From positions 62,001 to 126,000 of the forward strand of contig NZ_JBBPFS010000005.1 of NCBI RefSeq assembly GCF_038069765.1: a stretch of 64,000 nt of DNA. The letters run 5' to 3'. Every line of letters begins with the position of its first letter. Within the stretch, counting starts at the first letter, position 1. The DNA is from Arthrobacter_B sp038069765 (lineage in GTDB: Bacteria > Actinomycetota > Actinomycetes > Actinomycetales > Micrococcaceae). Of this stretch, positions 34,193 to 42,660 are shown one piece after another. The notes beneath the pieces were generated by a model that was not told the origin of the DNA, did no database searches, and saw nothing but the letters and a program-made list of their open reading frames with translations. The translations under genes and the position numbers were made by a program.

Positions 34193-34216
34193 GGGGAAGT
34201 GACGGATGCAACTCGC

Positions 34217-35449
34217 TTAGGAGCGCGCGGCGGGACGTTCCGGAACTGCTTTTCCGGGCGGCGCCAGCCGTCCCACCACGAGTGCGGTCTGCAGAACGAA
34301 GGCCTCACGCGGCAGCATCGGATCCCATCCCGTGACGTCGCAGACACGCCGCAGCCGGTACCGGACGGTGTTGGCGTGCACAAAGAGTTCACGGGCCGTG
34401 GCTTCCAGGGAATGCCCCAGGGAGAGGTAGGCGGAGAGGGTTTCCGCCAGGCCGTTGGACGCGCCCAGCAGCGGCCGGTAGATGCTGCGCACCAGGGCCT
34501 TGCGTGCGCTGTCGTCGCCGGACATCACCCGTTCGGGCCACAGATCGTCGGCTGCGACGGGACGCGGCGCTGCTGGCCAGGCGCGGGCCGCGGTCAGGCC
34601 GGCAAAGGCGGCCTGCGCCGACGGACCGGCATCGACCAGGGACTCCGCCGGCGGGCCGTACACGACGGGTCCGGGGCCGAACAGTTCAGCGAGCCGGGCG
34701 TAGGAGCCCGGGCTGTCCTCCAGGCCTCCGAGCACCAGGATGAGCCGTTCGCCCTGGATTCCCACCAGGGCATCTTCGGTCAGCCGTGCGGTGGCGCGGC
34801 GAAGTTCATTGACGAAGGAGGCGTTGGTGTCCGACGGCGAGCTGCCCACCATGACGGTGATCCGGGCCGTGGAGGTCCAGCCGACGGCCGCAATGCGGGA
34901 ACGCAGCGCATCTGAGCTTTCTCCGCGCAGAATGGCGTCCACCACCAGGGCCTCCAGCCGGGTGTCCCAGGCCCCGCGGGTTTCCGCCGCCCGGGCGTAC
35001 ACGTCCGCGGCGGCGAAGGCCACTTCCCGGGAATAGCGCAGCACCGCTTCGCGCAGCGGCCCCTGGACGTCGTCGTCGGCCAGTTCCGGAACGCGGTCCT
35101 CCACGACCTCCACCACTACCCGGATCAGCTGCAGGGCTTTCTGCAGGCTGATGGAGCGGGTCAGCTCGGTGGGGGCGGTGCCGAACACATCGCTGAGGAC
35201 CCAGGCCGGCGAGGCCGGGCGCTCATACCAGTTCACGAACGACGCGATGCCCTTTTGCGCCACCATCCCGAGCGCGGAGCGTTCGTCCGGGCGCAGGCCC
35301 CGGTACCAGGGCAGGGACACATCCAGCTGCTTAAGGGTGGCGGTGGAGAGCTTTCCGATATTGGCTTTGAGCCGCTCCACCGTGGAGGGGTCCGCCGGGT
35401 CGGCGCGCATCCCGGGTCCGGGTGCGGCTGTGCTGCGAGTCACTGGCAT
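34217..35449 (-). CDS. fasR: FasR, PucR-type regulator of fatty-acid synthesis
   Basis: A 410-residue regulator. A C-terminal PucR-type helix-turn-helix is seen (LSLGHSLEATARELFVHANTVRYRLRRV); the central part has a GGDEF-like CdaR fold. In Streptomyces coelicolor FasR, encoded directly upstream of fabD, activates the fabD-fabH-acpP-fabF operon, and the mycobacterial Rv2242 is the positional counterpart. The ATG has a TAAGCT -10 box exactly six bases upstream, so a leaderless message is likely. It lies 68 bases after the carboxyltransferase gene. Confidence 0.88.
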   Translation of the reverse strand: MPVTRSTAAPGPGMRADPADPSTVERLKANIGKLSTATLKQLDVSLPWYRGLRPDERSALGMVAQKGIASFVNWYERPASPAWVLSDVFGTAPTELTRSISLQKALQLIRVVVEVVEDRVPELADDDVQGPLREAVLRYSREVAFAAADVYARAAETRGAWDTRLEALVVDAILRGESSDALRSRIAAVGWTSTARITVMVGSSPSDTNASFVNELRRATARLTEDALVGIQGERLILVLGGLEDSPGSYARLAELFGPGPVVYGPPAESLVDAGPSAQAAFAGLTAARAWPAAPRPVAADDLWPERVMSGDDSARKALVRSIYRPLLGASNGLAETLSAYLSLGHSLEATARELFVHANTVRYRLRRVCDVTGWDPMLPREAFVLQTALVVGRLAPPGKAVPERPAARS

Positions 35450-35517
35450 AAGCAGAGCTTACGGGGTCCGCCGATCAAGCACCATTTTGTGCGAAGGCTA
35501 CAACTCGGGGTATGGGT

Positions 35518-37029
35518 TCAGCCCACCGACCCGAGTTTGCGGAACCGCTCGGTCCGCCGCGCCAGCCGCTCGGCTGCGGGTCCGGTGCGCAGCGAAGCCA
35601 GCTCGTATTCCACTGCCTTCGCCATCCGGCGGCAGAAGTCCGGGGCTTCCGCGGCGGCGTCGGGCTCCTCGGGAACTATGTGGTCCACGATGCCGTGGGC
35701 CGCCAGCGCGGACACCGTCACGCCCTGCGCCTGCGCCATTTCCGCTCCGTGCAGTGTGTCGCGATACACAATGGCGCTGGCACCTTCAGGGGGCAGCGAG
35801 GAGAGCCAGGCGTGCTGCGCGGCCACCGTTCGGTCGGCCGGCAGGAGGGCCAGCGCTCCGCCGCCGGCGCCCTGGCCAAGCAGGACCGAGACTGTTGGAC
35901 AGTCCAGTCCCACCAGGTCGTTGAGGCTGCGGGCAATCTCACCCGCCAGGCCGCCTTCCTCCGCTTCCTTCGACAGTGCTGCGCCGGCGGTGTCGATCAC
36001 GGTCAGCAGGGGAAGGTTGAGTTCTTCTGCCAGCCGCATGCCCCGGCGCGCCTCCCGGAGGGAAGCCGGCCCCAGCGCCGGCTGCTCCGCACCGCGCTGC
36101 CGGTCCTGGCCCAGCACCACGCAGGAGGTCTGTCCAAAGCGTGCCAGCGCCAGCAGCAGCCCCGGATCCTTCTCGCCTTGCCCGGTTCCGTTCAGCGGCA
36201 GGACGTCGGAGGCGCCGAAGTGCAGGAGCTGGCGCACCCCGGGCCGGTCCGGATTGCGCGAAATGGTGATGGACTCCCACGCCTGAACCGCCGCCGGCGC
36301 ACTGCCCAGGGAAGGCGGTGCGGGTACGGTGCCGCCGTCGCCGGGCAGTAGCATGGACAGGGCGCGGTGCACGGTTTCGGCGAGTTCTTCAGGCCGCAGA
36401 ACGGCGTCCACCAGGCCGCGGGCCTGCAGGTTCTCCGCGGTCTGCACTCCCTCGGGGAAGGGTGCTCCGTACAGGGCCTCGTAGACGCGCGGGCCGAGGA
36501 AGCCCAGCAGGGCTCCGGGTTCGGCCACCGTGATGTGCCCCAGTGACCCCCACGAGGCCATAACGCCTCCGGTGGTGGGATGGCGCAGGTAGACCAGGTA
36601 CGGCAGGCCCGCTTCCTTGTGGGCCCGGACCGCCGCGGTGATCTTGACCATGGACAGGAAGGCGAGGGTTCCTTCCTGCATCCGGGTTCCGCCGGACGCG
36701 GGTCCGGCCAGCAGCGGCAGGCCTTCACGGGTGGCCCGCTCGACGGCGTCGGTCAGGCGGTCTGCGGCGGCCACTCCGATGGAGCCGCCCAGGAATCCAA
36801 ACTCGCAGACAACCAGTGCCACCCGGCGGCCCCGCACCAGACCTTCGCCGGTCAGCACGGATTCGTCTTCGCCGGTCTTCTCCCGGGCTGCCGCGAGGTC
36901 CGCCTCATACGCGTCGCTGTGCCCGGTGTACGCCACCGGAGAGTCCCAGGAACGGAATGAACCCGGATCAACCACGAGGTCCAGCAGCCCGCGGGCGTTC
37001 AGCCGCTTAGGCCTGGTGCCGACACTCAT
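35518..37029 (-). CDS. Fused AccD/AccA-type carboxyltransferase
   Basis: A 503-residue acyl-CoA carboxyltransferase with both halves in one chain. The beta-like half (1-240) contains ASGGTRMQEG (111-120); the alpha-like half (240-503) contains GQGAGGGALAL (385-395). These glycine-rich loops form the oxyanion holes for biotin and acyl-CoA. The N-terminal zinc ribbon of AccD is absent. The enzyme would make malonyl-CoA from acetyl-CoA with a biotin carboxylase encoded elsewhere, as AccD6 does beside the mycobacterial fab operon. The ATG overlaps the CoA-transferase stop (ATGA). MdcD/MdcE-like malonate decarboxylase subunits are distant alternatives. Confidence 0.85.
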   Translation of the reverse strand: MSVGTRPKRLNARGLLDLVVDPGSFRSWDSPVAYTGHSDAYEADLAAAREKTGEDESVLTGEGLVRGRRVALVVCEFGFLGGSIGVAAADRLTDAVERATREGLPLLAGPASGGTRMQEGTLAFLSMVKITAAVRAHKEAGLPYLVYLRHPTTGGVMASWGSLGHITVAEPGALLGFLGPRVYEALYGAPFPEGVQTAENLQARGLVDAVLRPEELAETVHRALSMLLPGDGGTVPAPPSLGSAPAAVQAWESITISRNPDRPGVRQLLHFGASDVLPLNGTGQGEKDPGLLLALARFGQTSCVVLGQDRQRGAEQPALGPASLREARRGMRLAEELNLPLLTVIDTAGAALSKEAEEGGLAGEIARSLNDLVGLDCPTVSVLLGQGAGGGALALLPADRTVAAQHAWLSSLPPEGASAIVYRDTLHGAEMAQAQGVTVSALAAHGIVDHIVPEEPDAAAEAPDFCRRMAKAVEYELASLRTGPAAERLARRTERFRKLGSVG

Positions 37030-38255
37030 GCCTGTGCTTCCCGGTCTGCGGCGGGCGCCGGGGTGCTGTCCAGCCAGCTGCGGATGTCGGCTCCGTGCTG
37101 GTTGAGCAGCGGCGGCGCCTGATGTTCCCGGTTGGTCGTTTCGGTGCCCTCGGCGGCGGAGAAGAACCGCAGCGGCGGGCCGGGGAGGGCGACTTTGCCC
37201 AGGACCGGATGTTCGACGTCGATCACCAGGCCCTGGGAGCGGACCTGCTCCCACTCGTACACCTCGTCCAAGCTGCGCACCTTGCCGGCCGGGATGCCTG
37301 CGGCCCGCAGCTTCTCCAGGAGCGGTTCGGCGTCGAAATCGGCGAAGGCTTCCTCGACGGCGTCGATCACGGCCTGCCGGTTGCGGACCCGCTGCGCGTT
37401 TCCGGCGAATTCCGGGCGGGAGGTGTCAATGCCGAACGCCGCCGCAAAGGTCTCCCACAGCTTTTCGCTGCCCACGCTGATCTGGACCATGCCGCCCCGG
37501 CAGGAGAAGAGCCCGTAGGGGGCGATGGAGGGGTGATGGTTGCCCTGGGCTTCGGGAACCTCTCCGGCAACGGTGTGGCGCGTTCCCTGAAAGGCATGGA
37601 CACCGACGACGGCGGCGAGCAGCGAGGTGCGGACGACCTGGCCCCTGCCGGTGCGTTCGCGTTCGAGCAGTGCCGCGAGCAGGCCGAACGCGCCGTACAT
37701 TCCGGAAAGCAGGTCGGCAATGGGAACACCCACGCGCTGCGGGTCTTCGGGGCCGGAACCGGTCAGTGACATCAGCCCGGCTTCGCCCTGGACAATCTGG
37801 TCGTAGCCGCTGCGGGTGGCCTCCGGGCCGTCGTGGCCGAACCCGCTGATGGACAGGATGACCAGCCGGGGGTTGAGCTCATGCAGCTGCTCCGGGGAAA
37901 AGCCGAGCCGGTCCAGGACTCCGGGCCGAAAATTCTCCACCAGGACATCCGCCCGCCGGACCAGGTCGCTGAGCACCGCAACGCCGTCGTCGGACTTCAA
38001 ATCCAGGCTGATGGATTCCTTGTTCCGGTTGCAGGAAAGAAAGTACGTGGCCTGCTGGTCATCCTCGGGGCCGACAAAGGGCGGGCCCCAGCTGCGGGTG
38101 TCATCGCCCGTGCCGGGGGTCTCGACCTTGATCACGCGTGCGCCGAGGTCGGCGAGCATCATGCCGGCGTGGGGCCCGGCCAGGGCGCGGCTGAGGTCGA
38201 CGACGAGGTATCCGTCCAGCGGTCCGCGGGAAGTGGGTGTGGTGGTGGTGCTCAT
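37026..38255 (-). CDS. CaiB/BaiF family (class III) CoA-transferase
   Basis: A 409-residue class III CoA-transferase. The catalytic Asp is Asp181 in VGVPIADLLSGMYG. Conserved family segments are VVDLSRALAGPHAGMMLADLGARVIKVE, CNRNKESISLDL and NFRPGVLDRLGF. These enzymes move CoA between carboxylic acids. The substrate is not readable, but the partner genes (a MatC-like dicarboxylate carrier and a malonyl-CoA-related carboxyltransferase) suggest a short dicarboxylate such as malonate. It is four bases overlapped with the carboxyltransferase and 57 bases from the carrier gene. Confidence 0.9.
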   Translation of the reverse strand: MSTTTTPTSRGPLDGYLVVDLSRALAGPHAGMMLADLGARVIKVETPGTGDDTRSWGPPFVGPEDDQQATYFLSCNRNKESISLDLKSDDGVAVLSDLVRRADVLVENFRPGVLDRLGFSPEQLHELNPRLVILSISGFGHDGPEATRSGYDQIVQGEAGLMSLTGSGPEDPQRVGVPIADLLSGMYGAFGLLAALLERERTGRGQVVRTSLLAAVVGVHAFQGTRHTVAGEVPEAQGNHHPSIAPYGLFSCRGGMVQISVGSEKLWETFAAAFGIDTSRPEFAGNAQRVRNRQAVIDAVEEAFADFDAEPLLEKLRAAGIPAGKVRSLDEVYEWEQVRSQGLVIDVEHPVLGKVALPGPPLRFFSAAEGTETTNREHQAPPLLNQHGADIRSWLDSTPAPAADREAQA

Positions 38256-38312
38256 GGGAGTCTCTTTCTGTAGCGGTAGTGCGGTGTTGGCGGTGCCGGG
38301 AGGGCCGGGGGC

Positions 38313-39674
38313 CTAGAGCCAGCCGGGGACAACCATGATCAGCCAGGCCACCAGGGGTCCGACAACAACAACGATTCCGCTGTAGCCAAGAATCTGCTTG
38401 TAGAAGCGGTCCTTGTCCATGCCTTCGGGTGCATTCGCCAGTACCAGTGCACCGTTGGTCGAGAACGGCGACACGTCAACGATTGTGGAGGACACGGCCA
38501 GTGCGCAGATGAGTCCGACGGCGCCGATCTCACCCGAGGCGAGGAAGGGCACGGCCAGCGGAATCAGCGCCGCAAGGATGGCAGTGGAGGAGGCGAAGGC
38601 TGAGACAACGGCACCGATGTAGCAGATGAGCAGGGCGGCCAGCAGGGGCATGCCCAAGCCGACCACGGCGTCGGACACGTATTCCACGGTGCCCGCTTCC
38701 TGCAGCACGCCCACGAAGGTGAGCATGCCGCAGATGAGCAGGACCGTGGTCCAGCTGATCTTGTTGATAGCACCCTTCTGGGCCTGCGGGGAGACCAGGG
38801 CCAGGATCATTGCGATGGTGATGGAGACGAAGCCGACGTCGACCTTGAAACCGAGGGCGATCACGGCGAGGGCGATCAGGCCTGCGATCGTGACGATCTG
38901 CGGAAAGAGCTCGCTGCGGGTCTTGGTGGCCTGGATTCCGTCTCCGGCGGGGTCGCGCGGACCGTAGATGTCGGAGCCGAATCCCTTGAAGGCGACGTCG
39001 GTGCGGCCGGCGGAGCTGAGGTTCATCCGGGCCTGGGCAACCTCTTCCACGAAGCCGCCCACCGTGCCGCTGCGCAGTTTGCTGCCGCCCAGGACAAAGA
39101 ACAGGATCAGGGCAATGAACGTGTTGAAGAGCAGGCTGGCGAGGAACACGGCCAGAGGACTGGACTCCAGGTCGGTTTCGCCAATGATGCCGTTGACCGT
39201 GACCCCGTATACGGCAATGGGGGAGAAGCCGCCGGCCTGCGCGCCGTGGATCACCATCATGCCCATCATCAGCGGGTTGATCTTGTGCTTCGCAGCGAAG
39301 CCGAGAGCGATCGGGGCAACGATTGCGACGGCGGCGGGAGACAGGGCGCCGACGGCGGTGATGATGGCCGTGATGGCAAACATGATCCACGGAATCAGTG
39401 CCACCCGGTTGCCGACCATCCGGACCGCTCCACGGACCAGCAGGTCAATGGTGCCGTTGTTCTGCGCTATGGCGAAGAGATAGGTAACGCCGACAATCGT
39501 CAGGAACAGGCCGCCCGGGAAGTTGGCGAGAATGTCGTCCGTGCTCATGCCTAGAAAGACAAAGCCCAGAAGGAAGGCCCCCACAAAGGCAAGCGCCCCC
39601 ATATTGAGGGGCAGCACCGTGGCCAGGAGGAACATGGCCACCAATATCAGGATGGAGAGGATTGGAGCGGACAT
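38313..39674 (-). CDS. MatC-like dicarboxylate carrier (SLC13-type permease)
   Basis: A 453-residue permease with about 11-12 membrane segments. The N-terminal half strongly resembles the MatC malonate carrier domain: VGVTYLFAIAQNNGTIDLLV, GALSPAAVAIVAPIALGFAAKHKINPLMMGMMVIHGAQAGGFSP (key residues at 107-150). A soluble loop of about 60 residues splits the halves. It is expected to import a short dicarboxylate by proton or sodium symport. It is first in an operon with the CoA-transferase and carboxyltransferase, and divergent from a GntR regulator. Confidence 0.87.
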   Translation of the reverse strand: MSAPILSILILVAMFLLATVLPLNMGALAFVGAFLLGFVFLGMSTDDILANFPGGLFLTIVGVTYLFAIAQNNGTIDLLVRGAVRMVGNRVALIPWIMFAITAIITAVGALSPAAVAIVAPIALGFAAKHKINPLMMGMMVIHGAQAGGFSPIAVYGVTVNGIIGETDLESSPLAVFLASLLFNTFIALILFFVLGGSKLRSGTVGGFVEEVAQARMNLSSAGRTDVAFKGFGSDIYGPRDPAGDGIQATKTRSELFPQIVTIAGLIALAVIALGFKVDVGFVSITIAMILALVSPQAQKGAINKISWTTVLLICGMLTFVGVLQEAGTVEYVSDAVVGLGMPLLAALLICYIGAVVSAFASSTAILAALIPLAVPFLASGEIGAVGLICALAVSSTIVDVSPFSTNGALVLANAPEGMDKDRFYKQILGYSGIVVVVGPLVAWLIMVVPGWL

Positions 39675-39772
39675 CTAAAGTTCCCTACGTCGTCGAAGGT
39701 GCCGGCACATCCCGGTGCCGGCGGCGGAGTGTGGCAGTGATGTCCGCCACACTGGCACTGGACTAGCCTCTT

Positions 39773-39808
39773 AGACTCTGGGTCTCTTTGTCAATTGCTG
39801 GCTATACT
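39773..39808. promoter_or_regulatory. Divergent control region: operator-like palindrome and -10 box
   Basis: AGACTCTGGGTCT (39773-39785) is an imperfect palindrome with AGAC/GTCT arms. TATACT (39803-39808) is a good -10 for the GntR gene. The palindrome lies where the -35 would be, suggesting autoregulation and control of the carrier operon. Confidence 0.45.
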
Positions 39809-39855
39809 CATGTCGGACCGCGCGGACGCCCGGTGGACGTTAGAGGGAGGTTGCC

Positions 39856-40551
39856 ATGTCCGGCAGCGGTGACGGCAAAGGTTTTGTCCGGGTCTCCCGG
39901 CCCCGGCTGTACGAGCGGCTGGTGGAGCAGCTTCTGGGCTTTATCTCCTCGACCGGACTGGGGCCCGGCGATTTGCTTCCGGCCGAGAGGGACCTTGCCG
40001 AGCGCATGGGAGTCTCCCGTGCCACGCTGGCACAGGCTCTGGTGGCTCTGGAGGTGCTCGGCGTGATCGATGTCCAGCACGGGACCGGTGCCGTCCTGGT
40101 GTACCGGCCGAGTGTGGCGTCCGTATTGCGCGAATTGCGTGAACATCGTGACCGCATGCCGGAGATAGTCGAAGCCCGCAGCACCCTCGAAGTGAAGCTG
40201 GCGGCGCTCGCAGCAGAGCGCAGGACTCCGGAGGACCTGGCTGCCGTCGATGCCGCCCTTGAGGTGATGTCCGCTGAGATTGCCGAGGGCAGCCGGGGCA
40301 CCGAGGGCGACGAACTCTTTCACCAGGCAGTGGCCGCAGCGGCCCATTCATCCATTCTCGCGTCGATGATGACGTTCATTTCCGAACTGGTTCGGGAAAC
40401 ACGGCTCGCTTCCCTGGGGCAGCCCGGCCGGCCGGAGCGTTCGCTGGAGTCGCACCGTGCCATCGCGGACGCTATCCGCTCGTCGGATCCGGAAGCCGCG
40501 GCAGAGGCCATGCAGGCCCATATCGATCTGGTCTCCGAAACCGCAATGTAG
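39856..40551 (+). CDS. GntR/FadR-family transcriptional regulator
   Basis: A 231-residue regulator with an N-terminal winged helix (LLPAERDLAERMGVSRATLAQALVALEVLGVIDV) and a C-terminal FCD domain whose metal-site histidines are visible (LFHQAVAAAAH, SHRAIADAI, AMQAHIDLV). FCD regulators bind carboxylic acids; MatR of Rhizobium, which controls malonate genes, is of this type. GGGAGG lies seven bases before the ATG. It is divergent from the carrier operon, which it most likely controls. Confidence 0.88.
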   Translation: MSGSGDGKGFVRVSRPRLYERLVEQLLGFISSTGLGPGDLLPAERDLAERMGVSRATLAQALVALEVLGVIDVQHGTGAVLVYRPSVASVLRELREHRDRMPEIVEARSTLEVKLAALAAERRTPEDLAAVDAALEVMSAEIAEGSRGTEGDELFHQAVAAAAHSSILASMMTFISELVRETRLASLGQPGRPERSLESHRAIADAIRSSDPEAAAEAMQAHIDLVSETAM

Positions 40552-40744
40552 GTCATTGCGGCAGAAAGGGCGGCAGGAAAGCAGGTCATTGCGGCAGGCT
40601 GCCGACTGCTTGTTTCGCACGGAAGCGGCATCAGTAGTTCCGCAGAAAAGACGGGTATTTGGCCGTCAACATTAGGGCCGGTTTGGGCCTGTTGTGGTCT
40701 GTTGTGGAGCTGGAAATGTCGGTGGCGGGTGAAATCCTGAGGTC

Positions 40745-42457
40745 ATGGATCAGAACGGATCTTCGACGGGCCCCGGCCCCGGCACTAATAACGGACAGGC
40801 AGCAGCGTGCAGCCTGTCGGTCTTTGTTGCCGGGCCCGGTCCGGAGGCTTCTGAGCCGGCCGGTGAAACTGATCCGGCTGTTGCCGCAGTAGCCCATTCC
40901 CCCAGTGGTTTTGTTGCTCCCGGTGGCGCTTTTGAACCGTCGGGGGCTGGTTGCCGTGACGGGTTTACCGGAGCTTTGGCCCTCCGGAACGTGGAGTGCC
41001 TGAACGAGGAAGAAACCGGTGCCGTGTTGTCGCGGTTGAATGTGCTGGGCCGGTGGGTTCAGGCGCAGCAGGCGAAGGTCCTGTCCCGGATGCAGAACAT
41101 TTACGAGTCCGAGAGCATGTTCGTTTCGGGCCGGCCGGATTCCGAGATGGCCTTCAGTCTGGCAGCCGAGGAAGCGGCTACGATTCTGGGGGTTCCCACC
41201 GGTACCGGAACGGCGTTGATGAGCCGGGCCGGTGATCTGTGCACCGCCAACACTGCCACGTTGGGGAGTCTGGAGGCCGGGGAGATCAGTTACGGGCATG
41301 CCGAGACGGTTCTGGAGCAGTGTGTGGGGATTGCTCCGGCGGATGTGCCCGTGTTTGAGGCGAAGCTGCTGGGTTTGGCTGCGGGACAGACGAAGGCGCA
41401 GTTCCGGGTGAAGGCTCGGCGGTTGAGGGAGAGTCAGTATCCGCAGACGATTGTTGAGCGGCAGCGGACGGCTTTTGATCGGCGGTCGGTGTGGGTGCGT
41501 CATGAGCCTGACGGTATGTCGTGGTTTTCGGCGATGCTGCCGGCGGAGACTGCGCAGGGGATTTATCACCGGCTCAGTGTTGCGGCCCGGGGTGAGCAGG
41601 CGGCCGGAGATACGCGGAGCGTGGATCAGTTGCGGGCGGATATCGTGGCGGACCTTTTGGGTGGTCATGAGCATGAGTGCACTTCCGGGGGCTGCGACAG
41701 CAGCAAGGGCACCGGCGCCGGGAAGGGCGCTGGCGAAGGCGGCGGGGGCTACGGCGCCCGGAAGGGCAGCGGTTCCGGAACCGGAACCGGCGAAAAGGAT
41801 GGTGCCGGTTCCGGGTCGTGCCGTATAGGTCATGGTTCCAGGGCCCGGACTGAGATTCTGGTGGTGATCACCGCTGAAACTCTCTTGGGAGCCGATGACC
41901 AGCCTGCGGAACTGGTCGGGTATGGGCCGATCAGCCCCGAAAGAGCCCGGCGCATGGCCCGCGAGGCGGCGAAGTGGACGCCGGCGGAGCGGGACCCGGA
42001 GACTGAGGAGATCCTGCGGGTGGGTAAGCGGCGGAAAGTCCCGGACGGGTTGAAGCAGTTGCTGCGGGTCCGGGACGGGACGTGCCGGTTCCCGGGCTGC
42101 CGGACCAATGCGGTGATCTCCGAAATCGACCACACCAAACCCTTCGCGCAGGGAGGTCCCACCGATCACGACAACCTGGAACATTTATGCCGGCGGCACC
42201 ACATGTTCAAAACCAAAGGATTCTGGAAAGCCTGCCAGCCCAGTCCCGGAATCATTGAGTGGACCTCACCGGGAGGACGAAAGTACCGCACCTCACCAGA
42301 CCTCACCCTTCCGCGGGGTGGGGCGGACCCGCAGGGGGAACGCGGCGTTCCTGGAGTCAAAGACCCGGCAGTCCTGGCCGGTGCCGAACCATCAGTCGTG
42401 GATTCATCAGGTGCGGTTAATGAGGACGACTACGGTTCCGATCCGCCGCCCTTCTAA
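40745..42457 (+). CDS. DUF222 and HNH-endonuclease domain protein
   Basis: A 570-residue protein of the DUF222/REP13E12 group, widespread and multicopy in actinobacteria. Residues about 60-310 form DUF222. A Gly/Lys-rich low-complexity stretch (about 318-356) follows, then a C-terminal HNH domain: CRFPGCRTNAVISEIDHTKP...HLCRRHH (about 446-485) with two zinc-type cysteines and the catalytic His. It is presumably a nuclease, but its biology is not established. Codon use is less GC3-biased than neighbours between 41340 and 41680. The repeats directly behind it may be part of the same mobile or expanding unit. Confidence 0.85.
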   Translation: MDQNGSSTGPGPGTNNGQAAACSLSVFVAGPGPEASEPAGETDPAVAAVAHSPSGFVAPGGAFEPSGAGCRDGFTGALALRNVECLNEEETGAVLSRLNVLGRWVQAQQAKVLSRMQNIYESESMFVSGRPDSEMAFSLAAEEAATILGVPTGTGTALMSRAGDLCTANTATLGSLEAGEISYGHAETVLEQCVGIAPADVPVFEAKLLGLAAGQTKAQFRVKARRLRESQYPQTIVERQRTAFDRRSVWVRHEPDGMSWFSAMLPAETAQGIYHRLSVAARGEQAAGDTRSVDQLRADIVADLLGGHEHECTSGGCDSSKGTGAGKGAGEGGGGYGARKGSGSGTGTGEKDGAGSGSCRIGHGSRARTEILVVITAETLLGADDQPAELVGYGPISPERARRMAREAAKWTPAERDPETEEILRVGKRRKVPDGLKQLLRVRDGTCRFPGCRTNAVISEIDHTKPFAQGGPTDHDNLEHLCRRHHMFKTKGFWKACQPSPGIIEWTSPGGRKYRTSPDLTLPRGGADPQGERGVPGVKDPAVLAGAEPSVVDSSGAVNEDDYGSDPPPF

Positions 42458-42471
42458 CCGGGAAGGCGAAA

Positions 42472-42582
42472 AGTCAGGACAGGTCAACAGAAAGAGTCAG
42501 GCTCAACAGAAAGAGTTAGAAGAGCTCAACAGAAAGAGTCAGAACGCCTCAACAGGAGTGAGCCAGGACGCTTAAACAGAAG
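42472..42582 (+). repeat. Five degenerate 19-24 bp tandem repeats behind the HNH gene
   Basis: Units start AGT(C/T)AG and end CAACAGAAAG: 42472-42494, 42495-42513, 42514-42536, 42537-42558 (CAACAGGAG) and 42559-42582 (AAACAGAAG). The last unit runs into the terminator stem. They are noncoding as far as can be seen. Confidence 0.75.
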
Positions 42583-42615
42583 AGAACCGCCGCAAATGCG
42601 ACGGTTCTCTTCTGT
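42576..42615. terminator. Bidirectional terminator between the HNH gene and aceE
   Basis: A 14-bp perfect stem, ACAGAAGAGAACCG (42576-42589) with CGGTTCTCTTCTGT (42602-42615), and an inner CGC-AAAT-GCG. Confidence 0.8.
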
Positions 42616-42660
42616 GCTCCTACGAGCTCGTCCTCCTACGATGAGGAGACCGTGTAGCGC

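Noticed and set aside
42472..42582. Tandem repeats examined as a CRISPR array
   Set aside because: Units are directly adjacent, degenerate and of uneven length, with no spacers and no cas genes.
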